From assembly GCF_900115705.1 (NCBI RefSeq), contig NZ_FOXL01000008.1, positions 62,001-126,000 on the forward strand: DNA of 64,000 nt, written 5' to 3'. The notes under the pieces are model-generated. The model was not told where the DNA came from, made no database searches, and was given only the letters and a program-made list of their open reading frames with translations. Positions 1-7,724 of this stretch are shown piece by piece; positions within the stretch are counted from its first letter, which is position 1; every line of letters begins with the position of its first letter. The position numbers and the translations under genes were made by a program. Origin of the DNA: Frateuria terrea. GTDB lineage: Bacteria; Pseudomonadota; Gammaproteobacteria; Xanthomonadales; Rhodanobacteraceae.

Positions 1-809
1 GATTCGGAGTGGCCCAGGAACAGCGGCGCACCCGTGGGCAGAAGGCCGGCGAAGCGGTGGAACAGCTTCTGCTTGGTCGGCTGGTCGAAATAGATCACTA
101 CGTTGCGGCAGAAGATGGCGTCGAATGGTCCCTGCATCGGCCACGCGTGCAGCAGGTTGAGCGGCGCGATGGTGGTCAGCTCGCGCAGCTTCGGGTGCAC
201 GCAGGCCAGGCCCGCGTACTCGCCCTCGCCGCGCAGGAACCAGCGCCGGCGCCGCTCGGCGCTGACGCCATCGAGTCGCTCGACCGGGTAGACGCCCTTC
301 TGCGCCGCCGCCAGTGCCGCCGGCGAAAGGTCGGTGGCGAGGATCTTCGCGTCGACGTTGCGGCCGCACCGCTCCAGCGCCTCGGCCAGCACCATCGCAA
401 GCGAATAGGGTTCCTCGCCGCTGGAACAGCCGGCCGACCAGATGCGCAAGCGGTCGCCCTCGCGCCGCTTCTGCTCCAGCCATCGCGGCAGCATCTCGTT
501 GGCCAGTGCCTCGAAGTGGTGTACCTCGCGGAAGAACGCCGTGACGTTGGTGCTGATCGCGCTGGCCAGCTCGCCGAGCTCACGCTCCGGTTCGGTGCGC
601 AGGAGCTCGCAATAGGCACCGAAGTCCTTCAGGCCCAATGCGCGCAGGCGCCGCGCCAGGCGGCCCTGCACCAGCTGGTGCTTCTGCTCGCTCAGCGCGA
701 TGCCGCAGTGCCGGTAGACGAACGTGCGCAGGAACTGGAAGTCGCCATCGCCGAGCACCGGGCCAGCCAGGCCGGCCGCCGGGTTGTCGTGGTCGACCAC
801 CGCGCTCAT
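1..809 (-). CDS. cheR: CheR chemotaxis protein methyltransferase (3' end beyond window)
   Basis: S-adenosylmethionine-dependent methyltransferase that methylates glutamates on chemoreceptors during adaptation. The reading frame runs off the left edge, so about 269 N-terminal residues are visible of the usual 275-290. The N-terminal CheR helical domain (about residues 17-75) is followed by the SAM-binding motif SAGCSSGEEPYS near residue 110 and, further on, the motif FCRNVVIYFD typical of the catalytic domain. The ATG lies two bases after the stop of the upstream MCP gene, so it is the last visible gene of the STAS-cheY-cheA-cheW-mcp operon. That MCP ends in an xWxxF tail of the type that tethers CheR. 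cheD and cheB are often the next genes in such operons, but they would lie outside the window. Confidence 0.95.
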   Translation of the reverse strand, partial: MSAVVDHDNPAAGLAGPVLGDGDFQFLRTFVYRHCGIALSEQKHQLVQGRLARRLRALGLKDFGAYCELLRTEPERELGELASAISTNVTAFFREVHHFEALANEMLPRWLEQKRREGDRLRIWSAGCSSGEEPYSLAMVLAEALERCGRNVDAKILATDLSPAALAAAQKGVYPVERLDGVSAERRRRWFLRGEGEYAGLACVHPKLRELTTIAPLNLLHAWPMQGPFDAIFCRNVVIYFDQPTKQKLFHRFAGLLPTGAPLFLGHSE

Positions 810-811
810 GC

Positions 812-2533
812 TCAGAACTCCTTCCACACACCCGCGGCGGCCGGCTCGGCCATCCGCGCCGCGCGCGGGGCCGGGCTGTTGCGCACGGCGGCGAACACCG
901 CCTCGGCTTCGGCGACCACCGCAGCGGCCACCGGCTTGGCGGCCGGCGCAGGCGCCGCGGCGAGGTCGCCATCCAGATGGAAGAACGCCACCTGCCGAGC
1001 CAGCTCGTTGGCCTGCTCCTGCATTGCGCGGGCGGCCGCGGCGGCCTCTTCGACCAGCGCGGCGTTCTGCTGGGTCATCTCGTCCATCTGCGACACGGCA
1101 TGGTTGACCTGGTCGATGCCGGCCGACTGTTCCTGGCTGGCCGCGGCGATCTCGGCCACGATGTCGGTAACCTTCTTGACGCTGTCGACGATCTCGCCCA
1201 GTGCCTTGCCGGACTGGTCGACCAGCTCCGTACCGGTGCGCACCTTCTCCGCGCTGTCGTTGATCAGCGCCTTGATCTCCTTGGCCGCGCCGGCCGAGCG
1301 CTGCGCCAGGTTGCGCACCTCGGTGGCGACCACCGCGAAGCCGCGGCCCTGCTCACCGGCGCGCGCCGCTTCCACCGCCGCGTTGAGCGAGAGCAGGTTG
1401 GTCTGGAAGGCGATCTCGTCGATCAGGCTGACGATGTCGGAGATCTTGCGGCTGGAGGCGTTGATCTCCTTCATCGCCACCACCGCCTGCGAGGCCACCT
1501 CGCCGCCGCGCTCGGCCTGCTCGCGGGCGCCGCGGGCCAGCTGGTTGGCGTGGCTGGCGTTCTCGGCGTTCTGCTTGACGGTGGAGGTCATCTCCTCCAT
1601 CGAGGAGGCGGTTTCCTCCAGGCTGGAGGCCTGTTCCTGCGTGCGCTGGGAGAGGTCGTCGTTGCCGCGGGCGATCTGCTGCGCGGCGGTACTCACCGCA
1701 CCGGAGCCGTGGCGAACCTCGCCGACGATGGCGGAGAGGCGCTCGTCCATGCTGCGGAACGCATCCAGCAGCTGGCCCAGCTCGTCGTTGCGCTTCACCT
1801 TGATCGCATGACCGAGCTTGCCCTGGGAGATCTCACGGGCGACACGACCGGCATAGGTGAGCGTATTGATGATCGAGCGGCTCAGCGACAGCGCCATCCA
1901 GATCGCCAGCAGCAGGCCGGCGGCGAGCGCGCCGATGCTGACCGCGCGGATCAGCTTGAAGCGCGACACCTGGGCCTGGTAGGCGGCAAACGCCTCGTCG
2001 CGCTGCATGGTGACGAGTTTGTCCAGCACTTCCAGGCGCATCATCATCAGCGGGCGCACTTCCATGTCGAGCACGTCGCCGGCGGCCTCGTCATGCTGGT
2101 TCAGCGCATCGGTCATGTCCTTCAGGCCGCTGACGTAGTCGCCCTCGTCGGCCATGTACTTCTTGTATTGCGCGGCCACGGCCTCGCTCTTGGGCGCGGC
2201 GTCGAAGCTCTTCTTCTCCGCTCTGAATTTCGCTTCCAGCGCAGCGTAGTCGTCCATCTTCTGCTTCAGCTGCGGCGGCTGCTTGACCAGCTTCGCCGCC
2301 TCGCCCAGCACGATGAACTGCATCAGCGAATCGGCGCGCATGCGCGACACCGTCTGCGCGGTGACCAGTTCGTCCTGGTACATCGCGCGCATGCCCTCGT
2401 TCTGCAGCTGCATCGAGCCGATGCCGATCACGGCACCGGCCACCAGCATCAGCATCAGCATGCCCAGTACCAGGCGCAGGCGGCCGCGCACGGTCAGGGC
2501 GGGAATCTTGAACTTGAGTTTCGGCATCTTCAT
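812..2533 (-). CDS. Methyl-accepting chemotaxis protein, Tar-like, with C-terminal CheR-tether pentapeptide
   Basis: Inner-membrane chemoreceptor of 573 residues. A short basic cytoplasmic start is followed by TM1 (about 21-41), a periplasmic four-helix-type sensor (about 42-193), TM2 (about 195-217), a HAMP domain (about 215-268) and a long signalling coiled coil. The highly conserved hairpin tip, with [21 protein letters not shown], starts near residue 372 and contacts CheA and CheW. The C-terminus is VWKEF after an Ala/Pro-rich linker. This matches the xWxxF pattern of the enterobacterial NWETF pentapeptide that docks CheR and CheB. The ligand cannot be told from the sensor sequence. It sits between cheW and cheR in one operon, and a 12-base gap separates it from cheW. 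Confidence 0.95.
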   Translation of the reverse strand: MKMPKLKFKIPALTVRGRLRLVLGMLMLMLVAGAVIGIGSMQLQNEGMRAMYQDELVTAQTVSRMRADSLMQFIVLGEAAKLVKQPPQLKQKMDDYAALEAKFRAEKKSFDAAPKSEAVAAQYKKYMADEGDYVSGLKDMTDALNQHDEAAGDVLDMEVRPLMMMRLEVLDKLVTMQRDEAFAAYQAQVSRFKLIRAVSIGALAAGLLLAIWMALSLSRSIINTLTYAGRVAREISQGKLGHAIKVKRNDELGQLLDAFRSMDERLSAIVGEVRHGSGAVSTAAQQIARGNDDLSQRTQEQASSLEETASSMEEMTSTVKQNAENASHANQLARGAREQAERGGEVASQAVVAMKEINASSRKISDIVSLIDEIAFQTNLLSLNAAVEAARAGEQGRGFAVVATEVRNLAQRSAGAAKEIKALINDSAEKVRTGTELVDQSGKALGEIVDSVKKVTDIVAEIAAASQEQSAGIDQVNHAVSQMDEMTQQNAALVEEAAAAARAMQEQANELARQVAFFHLDGDLAAAPAPAAKPVAAAVVAEAEAVFAAVRNSPAPRAARMAEPAAAGVWKEF

Positions 2534-2545
2534 CGGTAGGTCCTG

Positions 2546-3067
2546 TCAGGCCACGGCTTTGACTTCGGTAACCGCGGGCAAGGCGGCTTCCAGCATCTGC
2601 GCGTCCTGCGGCTGCAACAGCTTGTCCACGTCCAGGAGCAGCACCATGCGCTCATCGACGGAGGTCAATCCCTTCAAGTATTCGGTATCCACGGCGGTAC
2701 CCATGTCCGGCACCGGGCGGACCCCGTCGGCCTGCACGTCCAGCACGTCGGAAACGGCATCGACGACCACGCCGAACAGGCGCCCGGCCACCGTCACCAC
2801 CACGGTGACGGTAGTGGCGCTGTACTCCTCGCGCTGCAGCCCGAAGCGCAGGCGCAGGTCCAGCACCGGCACGATGGCGCCGCGCAGGTTGAGCACGCCC
2901 AGCACGTAGTGCGGCGCCTGCGGTATGCGGGTGACCGGCGTCCAGCCGCGGATCTCGCGCACGGCCAGGATGTCGATCGCGTATTCCTCGCTGGCGAGGT
3001 TCACGGTGAGGTATTGCGTCGCCGCCGTTTCGGCGTCGGAGGCGACGGGGTTCGCTGGGTGGGTCAT
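2546..3067 (-). CDS. cheW: CheW coupling protein
   Basis: Scaffold protein linking chemoreceptors to CheA, 173 residues, close to the usual CheW length. The whole chain is one CheW domain: a hydrophobic start of the domain (YLTVNLASEEYAIDI), the conserved VREI and LGVLNLRGAIVPVLDLR segments in the first half, and a second subdomain with VVVDAVSDVLDV. A longer frame extends 45 codons upstream, but that part is low-complexity Arg/Pro-rich. The ATG at 3067 begins where CheW homology begins, so I choose it. About 160 bases without a gene separate it from cheA, wider than other gaps in this operon. Confidence 0.93.
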   Translation of the reverse strand: MTHPANPVASDAETAATQYLTVNLASEEYAIDILAVREIRGWTPVTRIPQAPHYVLGVLNLRGAIVPVLDLRLRFGLQREEYSATTVTVVVTVAGRLFGVVVDAVSDVLDVQADGVRPVPDMGTAVDTEYLKGLTSVDERMVLLLDVDKLLQPQDAQMLEAALPAVTEVKAVA

Positions 3068-3228
3068 GTGCGTTCCACGGTGAAGTACCGATCCATGATT
3101 CCTATCGGCGGGCGGACGGCGTTCTTGAGTGCAGGGAAGAGGAGCAGACCCTCGGAACTTCCCGTCCGGTCCGGAAGGAAGCCGGGCACGGGAGGCAGTC
3201 AAAGCGGGCGGAATTCCCGCTGGGGCGG

Positions 3229-5196
3229 TCAGGCCGCCTTGCGGCGTCCGTGCAGGCGCACCAGTCCGGCGATGTCGGTGATCAGCGCCACCGAGCCGTC
3301 GGCCAGGATGGTCGCGCCGGAGACGCCCTGCACGCGGCGGTAGTTGGTTTCCAGCGACTTGACCACCGCCTGCTGCTGGCCGACCAGCCCGTCGACGAAC
3401 AGGCCCACGCGGGAGCCGTCGCCCTCGACCACGATGACCAGGCCATCCTCGATCGCACGCTTGGCGCCGTCGCAGCCGAACAGCTCGTGCAGGCGCAGCA
3501 CCGGCAGGTACTCGCCGCGGAAGCGGAACAGCTCACCGCCGCCGACCACGGTCTTGAGCGCCTCGGGCTTGAGCTGCACCGATTCGACGATCGACACCAG
3601 CGGCACGATGTAGCGCTCCTGGCCCACCGCGGCGGTGAGGCCGTCGATGATCGCCAGGGTGAGCGGCAGGGTGATGGTGAACACGCTGCCCTGCCCCGGC
3701 TTGCTGCGGATGGTGACCGTGCCGCCGAGGTCCGACACGTTTCGGCGCACCACGTCCATGCCCACGCCTCGGCCGGACAGGTCGGTGGTGACCTCGGCGG
3801 TGGAGAAGCCGGGCTGGAAGATCAGCTCGCCGACCGCTTCATCGCTCAGGCCTTCGCCACTCCTGATCAGGCCGCGCTCGATCGCCTTGCCGACGATCGC
3901 CCCGCGGTTGAGGCCGGCGCCGTCGTCGGACACTTCCACCACGATGTTGCCGCCGCGGTGATAGGCGTCCAGCTTGAGCGTGCCCATGTCGCTCTTGCCG
4001 GCGGCACGACGCTTCTGTGGCGTCTCCAGACCATGGTCGATGGCGTTGCGCACCAGGTGCACCATCGGGTCGCCGATCTTCTCCAGCACGGTCTTGTCGA
4101 GCTCGGTCTGCTCGCCGTGAAGCTCCAGCTTCACCTGCTTGCCGAGCTTCTGGCTGAGGTCGCGCACCAGCCGCGGGAAGCGGTTGAACACCGAGGCGAT
4201 CGGCAGCATGCGGATGCCCATCACGCTTTCCTGCAGCTCGCGCGCGTGGCGGGCGAGCTGGGTCAGGCCGTGCTGCAGCAAGGCCAGCCGCGAAGGATCG
4301 AATTCCTCGCGGAAGGTGTCGAGCATGGCCTGGGTGATCACCAGCTCGCCGACCAGGTTGATCATGCCGTCGATCTTGTCGATCGACACGCGCACCGAGC
4401 CGGAATCGGCATTGGCCTCGCGCGTGCCGCGGGCGGCGGCCTCGGCGATGTTCGCCGGCGCCGGCGGCGCGGCCGGCGTCACCACGGCGCTGGGCTTGGG
4501 TTCGATGGCGAGGTCGCATTCGTCCTCGACCCAGTCGAACACCGCCTTGATGTCCTCGCGCCTGACCGGCGCCTTCAGTTCGATCGACCAGCCCATGTGG
4601 CATTCGGACGGATCGAGCTTGGCCAGTGCCGGCAGGCGCGAGAGGTCGGCTTCGACGGCGAGCTCGCCCAGCCCGGCCAGCTCGCGGATCAGCCGCAGCG
4701 GATCGTTGCCGCCGGCGAGCATGCCGGCGTGCGGATGGAAACGGATGATCCAGGCCTCGGCCTGGTCGCCGGCGCGACGGCCCTGGACCGCGGCGGCAGG
4801 TGCAGCGCGGCCCATCATCGCCGCCAGCTCGCCGCGCACGTCATCGGAGGTGGCGTCGTTGAGCGGCTGGCCGGCCCTGGCGCGGTCGAACATCCCGCGC
4901 AGGCAGTCCACCGAGCGCAGCAGCAGCTCGACGATCGGCTTGTCGATGGCGCGCTTGCCGCCGCGCACCTCGTCCAGCAGCGATTCGGCCTCATGGGTGA
5001 ACGAGGCCATCTCCGGAAAACCGAAGGTCGCCGCGCCGCCCTTGATCGAGTGCGCGGCGCGGAAGATGGTATGCACCAGCTCCCCGTCGCCGCCATCGTC
5101 CAGCGCGAGCAGCGAGGATTCCATCGTGTCGAGCCCTTCCAGGCTCTCCTCGATGAATACTTGTTGGAACTGCGCCAGGCCGCCGGTACTGCTCAT
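3229..5196 (-). CDS. cheA: CheA chemotaxis histidine kinase (first of two)
   Basis: Cytoplasmic kinase of 655 residues that phosphorylates CheY on signals from receptors. The P1 Hpt domain has the phospho-acceptor His49 in RAAHSIKGGAATFG. After a linker and a probable P2-like region come the P3 dimerisation helices (about 265-330, with INLVGELVITQAML), the P4 ATPase with the N box HLVRNAIDHG and G boxes such as SDDGAGL and GRGVGMDVV, and a C-terminal P5 CheW-like domain that starts near LAIIDGL. It belongs to the STAS-cheY-cheA-cheW-mcp-cheR operon. It differs clearly from the other CheA at 12630-14543, which lacks this spacing and carries linker repeats, so the strain has at least two CheA proteins. 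Confidence 0.96.
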   Translation of the reverse strand: MSSTGGLAQFQQVFIEESLEGLDTMESSLLALDDGGDGELVHTIFRAAHSIKGGAATFGFPEMASFTHEAESLLDEVRGGKRAIDKPIVELLLRSVDCLRGMFDRARAGQPLNDATSDDVRGELAAMMGRAAPAAAVQGRRAGDQAEAWIIRFHPHAGMLAGGNDPLRLIRELAGLGELAVEADLSRLPALAKLDPSECHMGWSIELKAPVRREDIKAVFDWVEDECDLAIEPKPSAVVTPAAPPAPANIAEAAARGTREANADSGSVRVSIDKIDGMINLVGELVITQAMLDTFREEFDPSRLALLQHGLTQLARHARELQESVMGIRMLPIASVFNRFPRLVRDLSQKLGKQVKLELHGEQTELDKTVLEKIGDPMVHLVRNAIDHGLETPQKRRAAGKSDMGTLKLDAYHRGGNIVVEVSDDGAGLNRGAIVGKAIERGLIRSGEGLSDEAVGELIFQPGFSTAEVTTDLSGRGVGMDVVRRNVSDLGGTVTIRSKPGQGSVFTITLPLTLAIIDGLTAAVGQERYIVPLVSIVESVQLKPEALKTVVGGGELFRFRGEYLPVLRLHELFGCDGAKRAIEDGLVIVVEGDGSRVGLFVDGLVGQQQAVVKSLETNYRRVQGVSGATILADGSVALITDIAGLVRLHGRRKAA

Positions 5197-5216
5197 CGGA
5201 TCGCTCTCTTTGCGGC

Positions 5217-5579
5217 TTAGCCGAGCACGCGCTTGACGGTCGCCAGCAGCTGCTCCGGATCGAACGGCTTGACCAGCCAGCCGGTCGCGCCGGCGGCCTT
5301 GCCTTCCATCTTCTTGTCCGTGTGCGACTCGGTGGTCAGCATCAGGATCGGCACGCCCTTGTAGCTGGGCCGCGTGCGCAGCTCGCGCACCATGCTGATG
5401 CCATCCATCACCGGCATGTTGACGTCCGCCAGCACCAGGTCGAACGCCGCACCGTTGGCCGCGTCCAGCGCCAGCTGGCCGTTCTCGGCCTCGGTCACCT
5501 CGTGGCCGGCGCCGCGCAGGGTGTAGGCCACCATGCCGCGCATCGACGCCGAATCGTCCACCGCAAGAATCTTTGCCAT
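5217..5579 (-). CDS. CheY-like single-domain response regulator
   Basis: A 120-residue receiver domain with no output domain. The acidic pocket is Asp8/Asp9, the phospho-acceptor is Asp52 in LVLADVNMPVMDG, and the switch residues are Thr82/Thr83 and Lys104 in WLVKPFD. The frame extends upstream through the STAS gene in another register, but the ATG at 5579 begins the receiver fold exactly. It lies 17 bases after the STAS gene and 20 bases before cheA. Because a second CheY sits next to cheZ at 15199-15606, this one may be dedicated to the local CheA or act as a phosphate sink. Which one binds FliM cannot be read from sequence. Confidence 0.93.
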   Translation of the reverse strand: MAKILAVDDSASMRGMVAYTLRGAGHEVTEAENGQLALDAANGAAFDLVLADVNMPVMDGISMVRELRTRPSYKGVPILMLTTESHTDKKMEGKAAGATGWLVKPFDPEQLLATVKRVLG

Positions 5580-5596
5580 TTCATCAACCTCGTTTT

Positions 5597-5911
5597 CTAC
5601 GCCGGCACGGCTGCCGGCAGATCCAGTGCCTTGATCAGGCCGAGCGTTTCGGCCGCCTCGCACAATGTCGTGCTCGCGCCCCGCCAGCTCACCGCGCAGC
5701 CGCGCGACAGCGCCTCGCGGCGGAACAGCGTCAGCAGCTGCAGCGCGGCGGTATCCACGCGTTCGACCGCGCTGCCGTCGAGCTGCGTCGCCGGCGCGTC
5801 CAGCGCGCCCAGCAGCTCGGCCAGCAATGCCGCCTGCGCGGCCATGCGGCAATCCGCCGGCAGTCCGATCTCGACCGCGGCCGGTGCGCTGTGTTCACGT
5901 TTGCTGCCCAT
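5597..5911 (-). CDS. STAS-domain protein, first gene of the che operon
   Basis: Small 104-residue protein resembling anti-sigma-factor antagonists of the SpoIIAA/STAS family. The central segment LDGSAVERVDTAALQLL resembles the conserved STAS loop, with Asp53-Thr54 where SpoIIAA has Asp-Ser, the residue phosphorylated by an anti-sigma kinase. No kinase partner of that type is visible in the window. It is the first gene after the sigma-28 promoter at 5949-5975 and is followed closely by cheY and cheA. STAS proteins occur at this place in several chemosensory operons, where their role is poorly known. Family call moderate, function unknown. Confidence 0.8.
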   Translation of the reverse strand: MGSKREHSAPAAVEIGLPADCRMAAQAALLAELLGALDAPATQLDGSAVERVDTAALQLLTLFRREALSRGCAVSWRGASTTLCEAAETLGLIKALDLPAAVPA

Positions 5912-5948
5912 TGCTTGCCTCCGCTCTTACCGGGCCCCTGCCCAAGCC

Positions 5949-5975
5949 TTATCGGCGGTTCCGGTGGAGGCTTTA
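5949..5975 (-). promoter_or_regulatory. Sigma-28 (FliA) promoter for the STAS-cheYAW-mcp-cheR operon
   Basis: Read on the minus strand the elements are TAAAGCCT-N11-GCCGATAA. Against the enterobacterial consensus TAAAGTTT-N11-GCCGATAA the -10 is 8 of 8 and the -35 is 6 of 8, with exact spacing. Transcription would begin near 5942, about 30 bases before the STAS start codon. Confidence 0.88.
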
Positions 5976-5984
5976 GTGCCGGAA

Positions 5985-6000
5985 AGTGACCGGCGTCACC
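5985..6000. promoter_or_regulatory. Candidate Crp/Clp-type dyad between divergent sigma-28 promoters
   Basis: AGTGA-N6-TCACC, with the perfect arms GTGAC and GTCAC around CGGC. It fits 8 of 10 positions of the Crp half-sites TGTGA/TCACA. It lies directly between the two divergent sigma-28 elements. The regulator is inferred only from the dyad form. Confidence 0.35.
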
Positions 6001-6005
6001 ATCGC

Positions 6006-6032
6006 TCAAGTTATCGTCCGCCCGGCCGATTC
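6006..6032 (+). promoter_or_regulatory. Sigma-28 (FliA) promoter for the FliK-like gene
   Basis: TCAAGTTA-N11-GCCGATTC on the plus strand. The -10 is the same octamer as in the flgM promoter at 54910-54917, and the spacing is exact. The -35 fits 6 of 8. The expected start near 6039 lies inside the longest open frame, which supports the GTG at 6088 as the true start of the gene. Confidence 0.75.
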
Positions 6033-6087
6033 CTGTACCGACTGCACGGAACCGACCCACTGCCCGGCCGGCAGGCAGGAGACCCGC

Positions 6088-7245
6088 GTGATCATCCAAC
6101 CCACCAGCCTCGCCGCGATGACCTGGGCGGGTGCCGCCTCCGGCACCACGGCCGAGAGCTGGCGCGTGGGCACGGTGCTGGACGCCCGCCCGCTGGGCAT
6201 GGGCGAGCAGGGCCGCATGGTGCTGCAGATCGGCGCGTTCACAGTGGAGGCCGACCCGCTCGGCATCCCGCTGCCCTCGCAGTTCCAGGTACGCGTGCTG
6301 GCGATGGGCAACCCGCCGCTGCTGGAAATCCTTGCCGGCGCTGCCGCCGACCCGCGCGTGCAACAGGCCCTGCGCGAACGCCTGCCGCAGCAGAACGGCT
6401 ACGCGCCGTTGCTCGCCACGCTGGGCGCGCTGGCGCAGCGGCCGATCGTGCGCCAGCTGCCGCCGGAGGTGCGCGCCACGCTGGCCCTGCTCGACCAGGG
6501 CGTGCGCACGCCGCAGGACATCACCCGCGCGGACGGCCTGCGCGAGGCGGTCGCCCGCAGCGGGCTGTTCCTCGAATCGCAACTGGTCAACCCGCGCAGC
6601 AATCCGATGCCGCTGGGCGACGAGGACTTCAAGGCAGTACTGCTGCGCCTGGCCGCGGTGCTCGACCGGCAACCGCGGCTGCCCATGCACCCGCCCGCCA
6701 GCGGTGCCGACACCCCGCCGCCGTTGCGCCAGCGCGGCCTGCAGGCGCAACCGCGCGTGCCGCTGGCCCCACCCTTCGGCGAACCCTCCGCCGATGACGA
6801 CATCGGCCAACTGCTCGGCCGCCTGCGCGGCGACGTGCACGCCGCGCTGGCCCGGCTGGAAATCGCCCAGCTCGACGCGGCCGGCGCGCAGGCCTGGATG
6901 ATCGAGATCCCGTTGCAGGGCCCGCTCGGCCGCGACGTGCTGCAGCTGCACCTCGAACACGGCCAGGACGCCGAGACCGGCGCCGGCACGTGGACGCTGG
7001 GCTTCGCCCTCGACCTGCCGCCGCTGGGTCCGCTGCAGGGCGAATTGCAGTTGCGCGACCTGCGCCTGAACGTGCGCCTGTGGGCCGAACGCAGCGCCAC
7101 CAACGAGCGGCTCGAACGCCAGTTCACCCCGCTGCGCCAGCGCCTGGCCGCCAGTGGCCTGCAACTGGACCAGCTGAGCTGCCAGACCGGCCTGCCGCAA
7201 GGCCAGGGGCACGCCAGCGCCCTGTTGCTGAAGGCCACCGCATGA
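6088..7245 (+). CDS. FliK-like hook-length-control domain protein (second copy)
   Basis: Protein of 385 residues if it starts at the GTG at 6088, which has the purine-rich AGGAGA seven bases upstream and lies downstream of the sigma-28 promoter. The frame is open further upstream to 5986, but that would overlap the promoter. The first third (SWRVGTVLDARPLG...) looks like a small beta domain. The last about 130 residues resemble the FliK C-terminal Flg_hook domain: WMIEIPLQGPLGRDVLQLHLEH, then a beta-rich stretch and a final helical segment. The middle is Pro/Arg-rich. It overlaps the next gene by ATGA. The ordinary fliK lies at 27075-28091, so this is an additional FliK-type protein. Its role, hook length or another export switch, is unknown. 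Confidence 0.75.
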   Translation: MIIQPTSLAAMTWAGAASGTTAESWRVGTVLDARPLGMGEQGRMVLQIGAFTVEADPLGIPLPSQFQVRVLAMGNPPLLEILAGAAADPRVQQALRERLPQQNGYAPLLATLGALAQRPIVRQLPPEVRATLALLDQGVRTPQDITRADGLREAVARSGLFLESQLVNPRSNPMPLGDEDFKAVLLRLAAVLDRQPRLPMHPPASGADTPPPLRQRGLQAQPRVPLAPPFGEPSADDDIGQLLGRLRGDVHAALARLEIAQLDAAGAQAWMIEIPLQGPLGRDVLQLHLEHGQDAETGAGTWTLGFALDLPPLGPLQGELQLRDLRLNVRLWAERSATNERLERQFTPLRQRLAASGLQLDQLSCQTGLPQGQGHASALLLKATA

Positions 7246-7508
7246 GCGCCACCCTGCCGCCGCCGCAGCGACGCGTCACCCTGCGCCTGGCCGGTCCCGA
7301 AACCAAGGCCGCGCCGCTGCCGCCCGAGGCGCTCGAATTGCTGCTCGCCCGCGCCCGCGCGCTCGGGCTGCCGCTGCACCACGATCCACAGGTTGCCTCG
7401 ATCCTGGCCGCGCTGCGCCTGCGCGAGGACGTGCCCGTGCTGCTCTACGCTGCCGCCGCTGCGGTGCTGGCCAGCGTCTACGAGGCCGGCGGCGAACACG
7501 CCGCCTGA
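7242..7508 (+). CDS. FlhB C-terminal-domain-like protein (FhlB/YlqH type)
   Basis: An 88-residue protein that matches the last part of FlhB. The stretch from about residue 26 (LPPEALELLLARARALGLPLHHDPQ) to the end (VPVLLYAAAAAVLASVYEA) follows the pattern of FlhB residues after the autocleavage site, for example IRLVAGGHRIPMVEAPP and VSLYVAVAQVLAYVYQL in the flhB at 21045-22181. It has no membrane part and no NPTH cleavage motif. Its ATG overlaps the stop of the FliK-like gene (ATGA), so the two are probably translated together. Stand-alone FlhB tails can partly replace the FlhB cytoplasmic domain in some bacteria. Here it probably partners the neighbouring FliK-like protein (inference). Confidence 0.82.
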   Translation: MSATLPPPQRRVTLRLAGPETKAAPLPPEALELLLARARALGLPLHHDPQVASILAALRLREDVPVLLYAAAAAVLASVYEAGGEHAA

Positions 7509-7529
7509 ACCTCCTACACGCGCGCTTCG

Positions 7530-7566
7530 CTCCCTCTCCCCTGCGGGAAGAGGGCTGGAGTGAGGA
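7530..7566. repeat. Palindromic intergenic repeat, left side of the sulfur module
   Basis: One copy of the dispersed element whose core is CTCCCTCTCCC-n-GGGAGAGGG followed by a GGTTGGGGTGAGG-like tail. It lies in the 216-base gap between the FlhB-tail gene and the first cytochrome. The rest of the gap shows no gene that I can support. Confidence 0.7.
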
Positions 7567-7724
7567 GCCGGAGCCCGCGCCAAGTCCCGCCGTTGCGCGC
7601 TCGGAGCCCCCGACACCTCGCCACCGCGTCGCAAGCCGGCTCCAGCGCGCAGACATTCCCTGCACGCCGAGCTCGCTATTCGTTGCTTTTGGCCGGCAAG
7701 GGTTTGCCCTGCCGGCACGGAGCC

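Noticed and set aside
9-1811. 600-codon plus-strand frame at the left edge
   Set aside because: Antisense of cheR and the MCP. Its second half is Ala/Ser/Arg-rich without protein-like pattern.
5986-6087. Longer N-terminus of the FliK-like protein
   Set aside because: The extra 34 codons cover the sigma-28 promoter and its expected start. The GTG at 6088 has a good ribosome-binding site.
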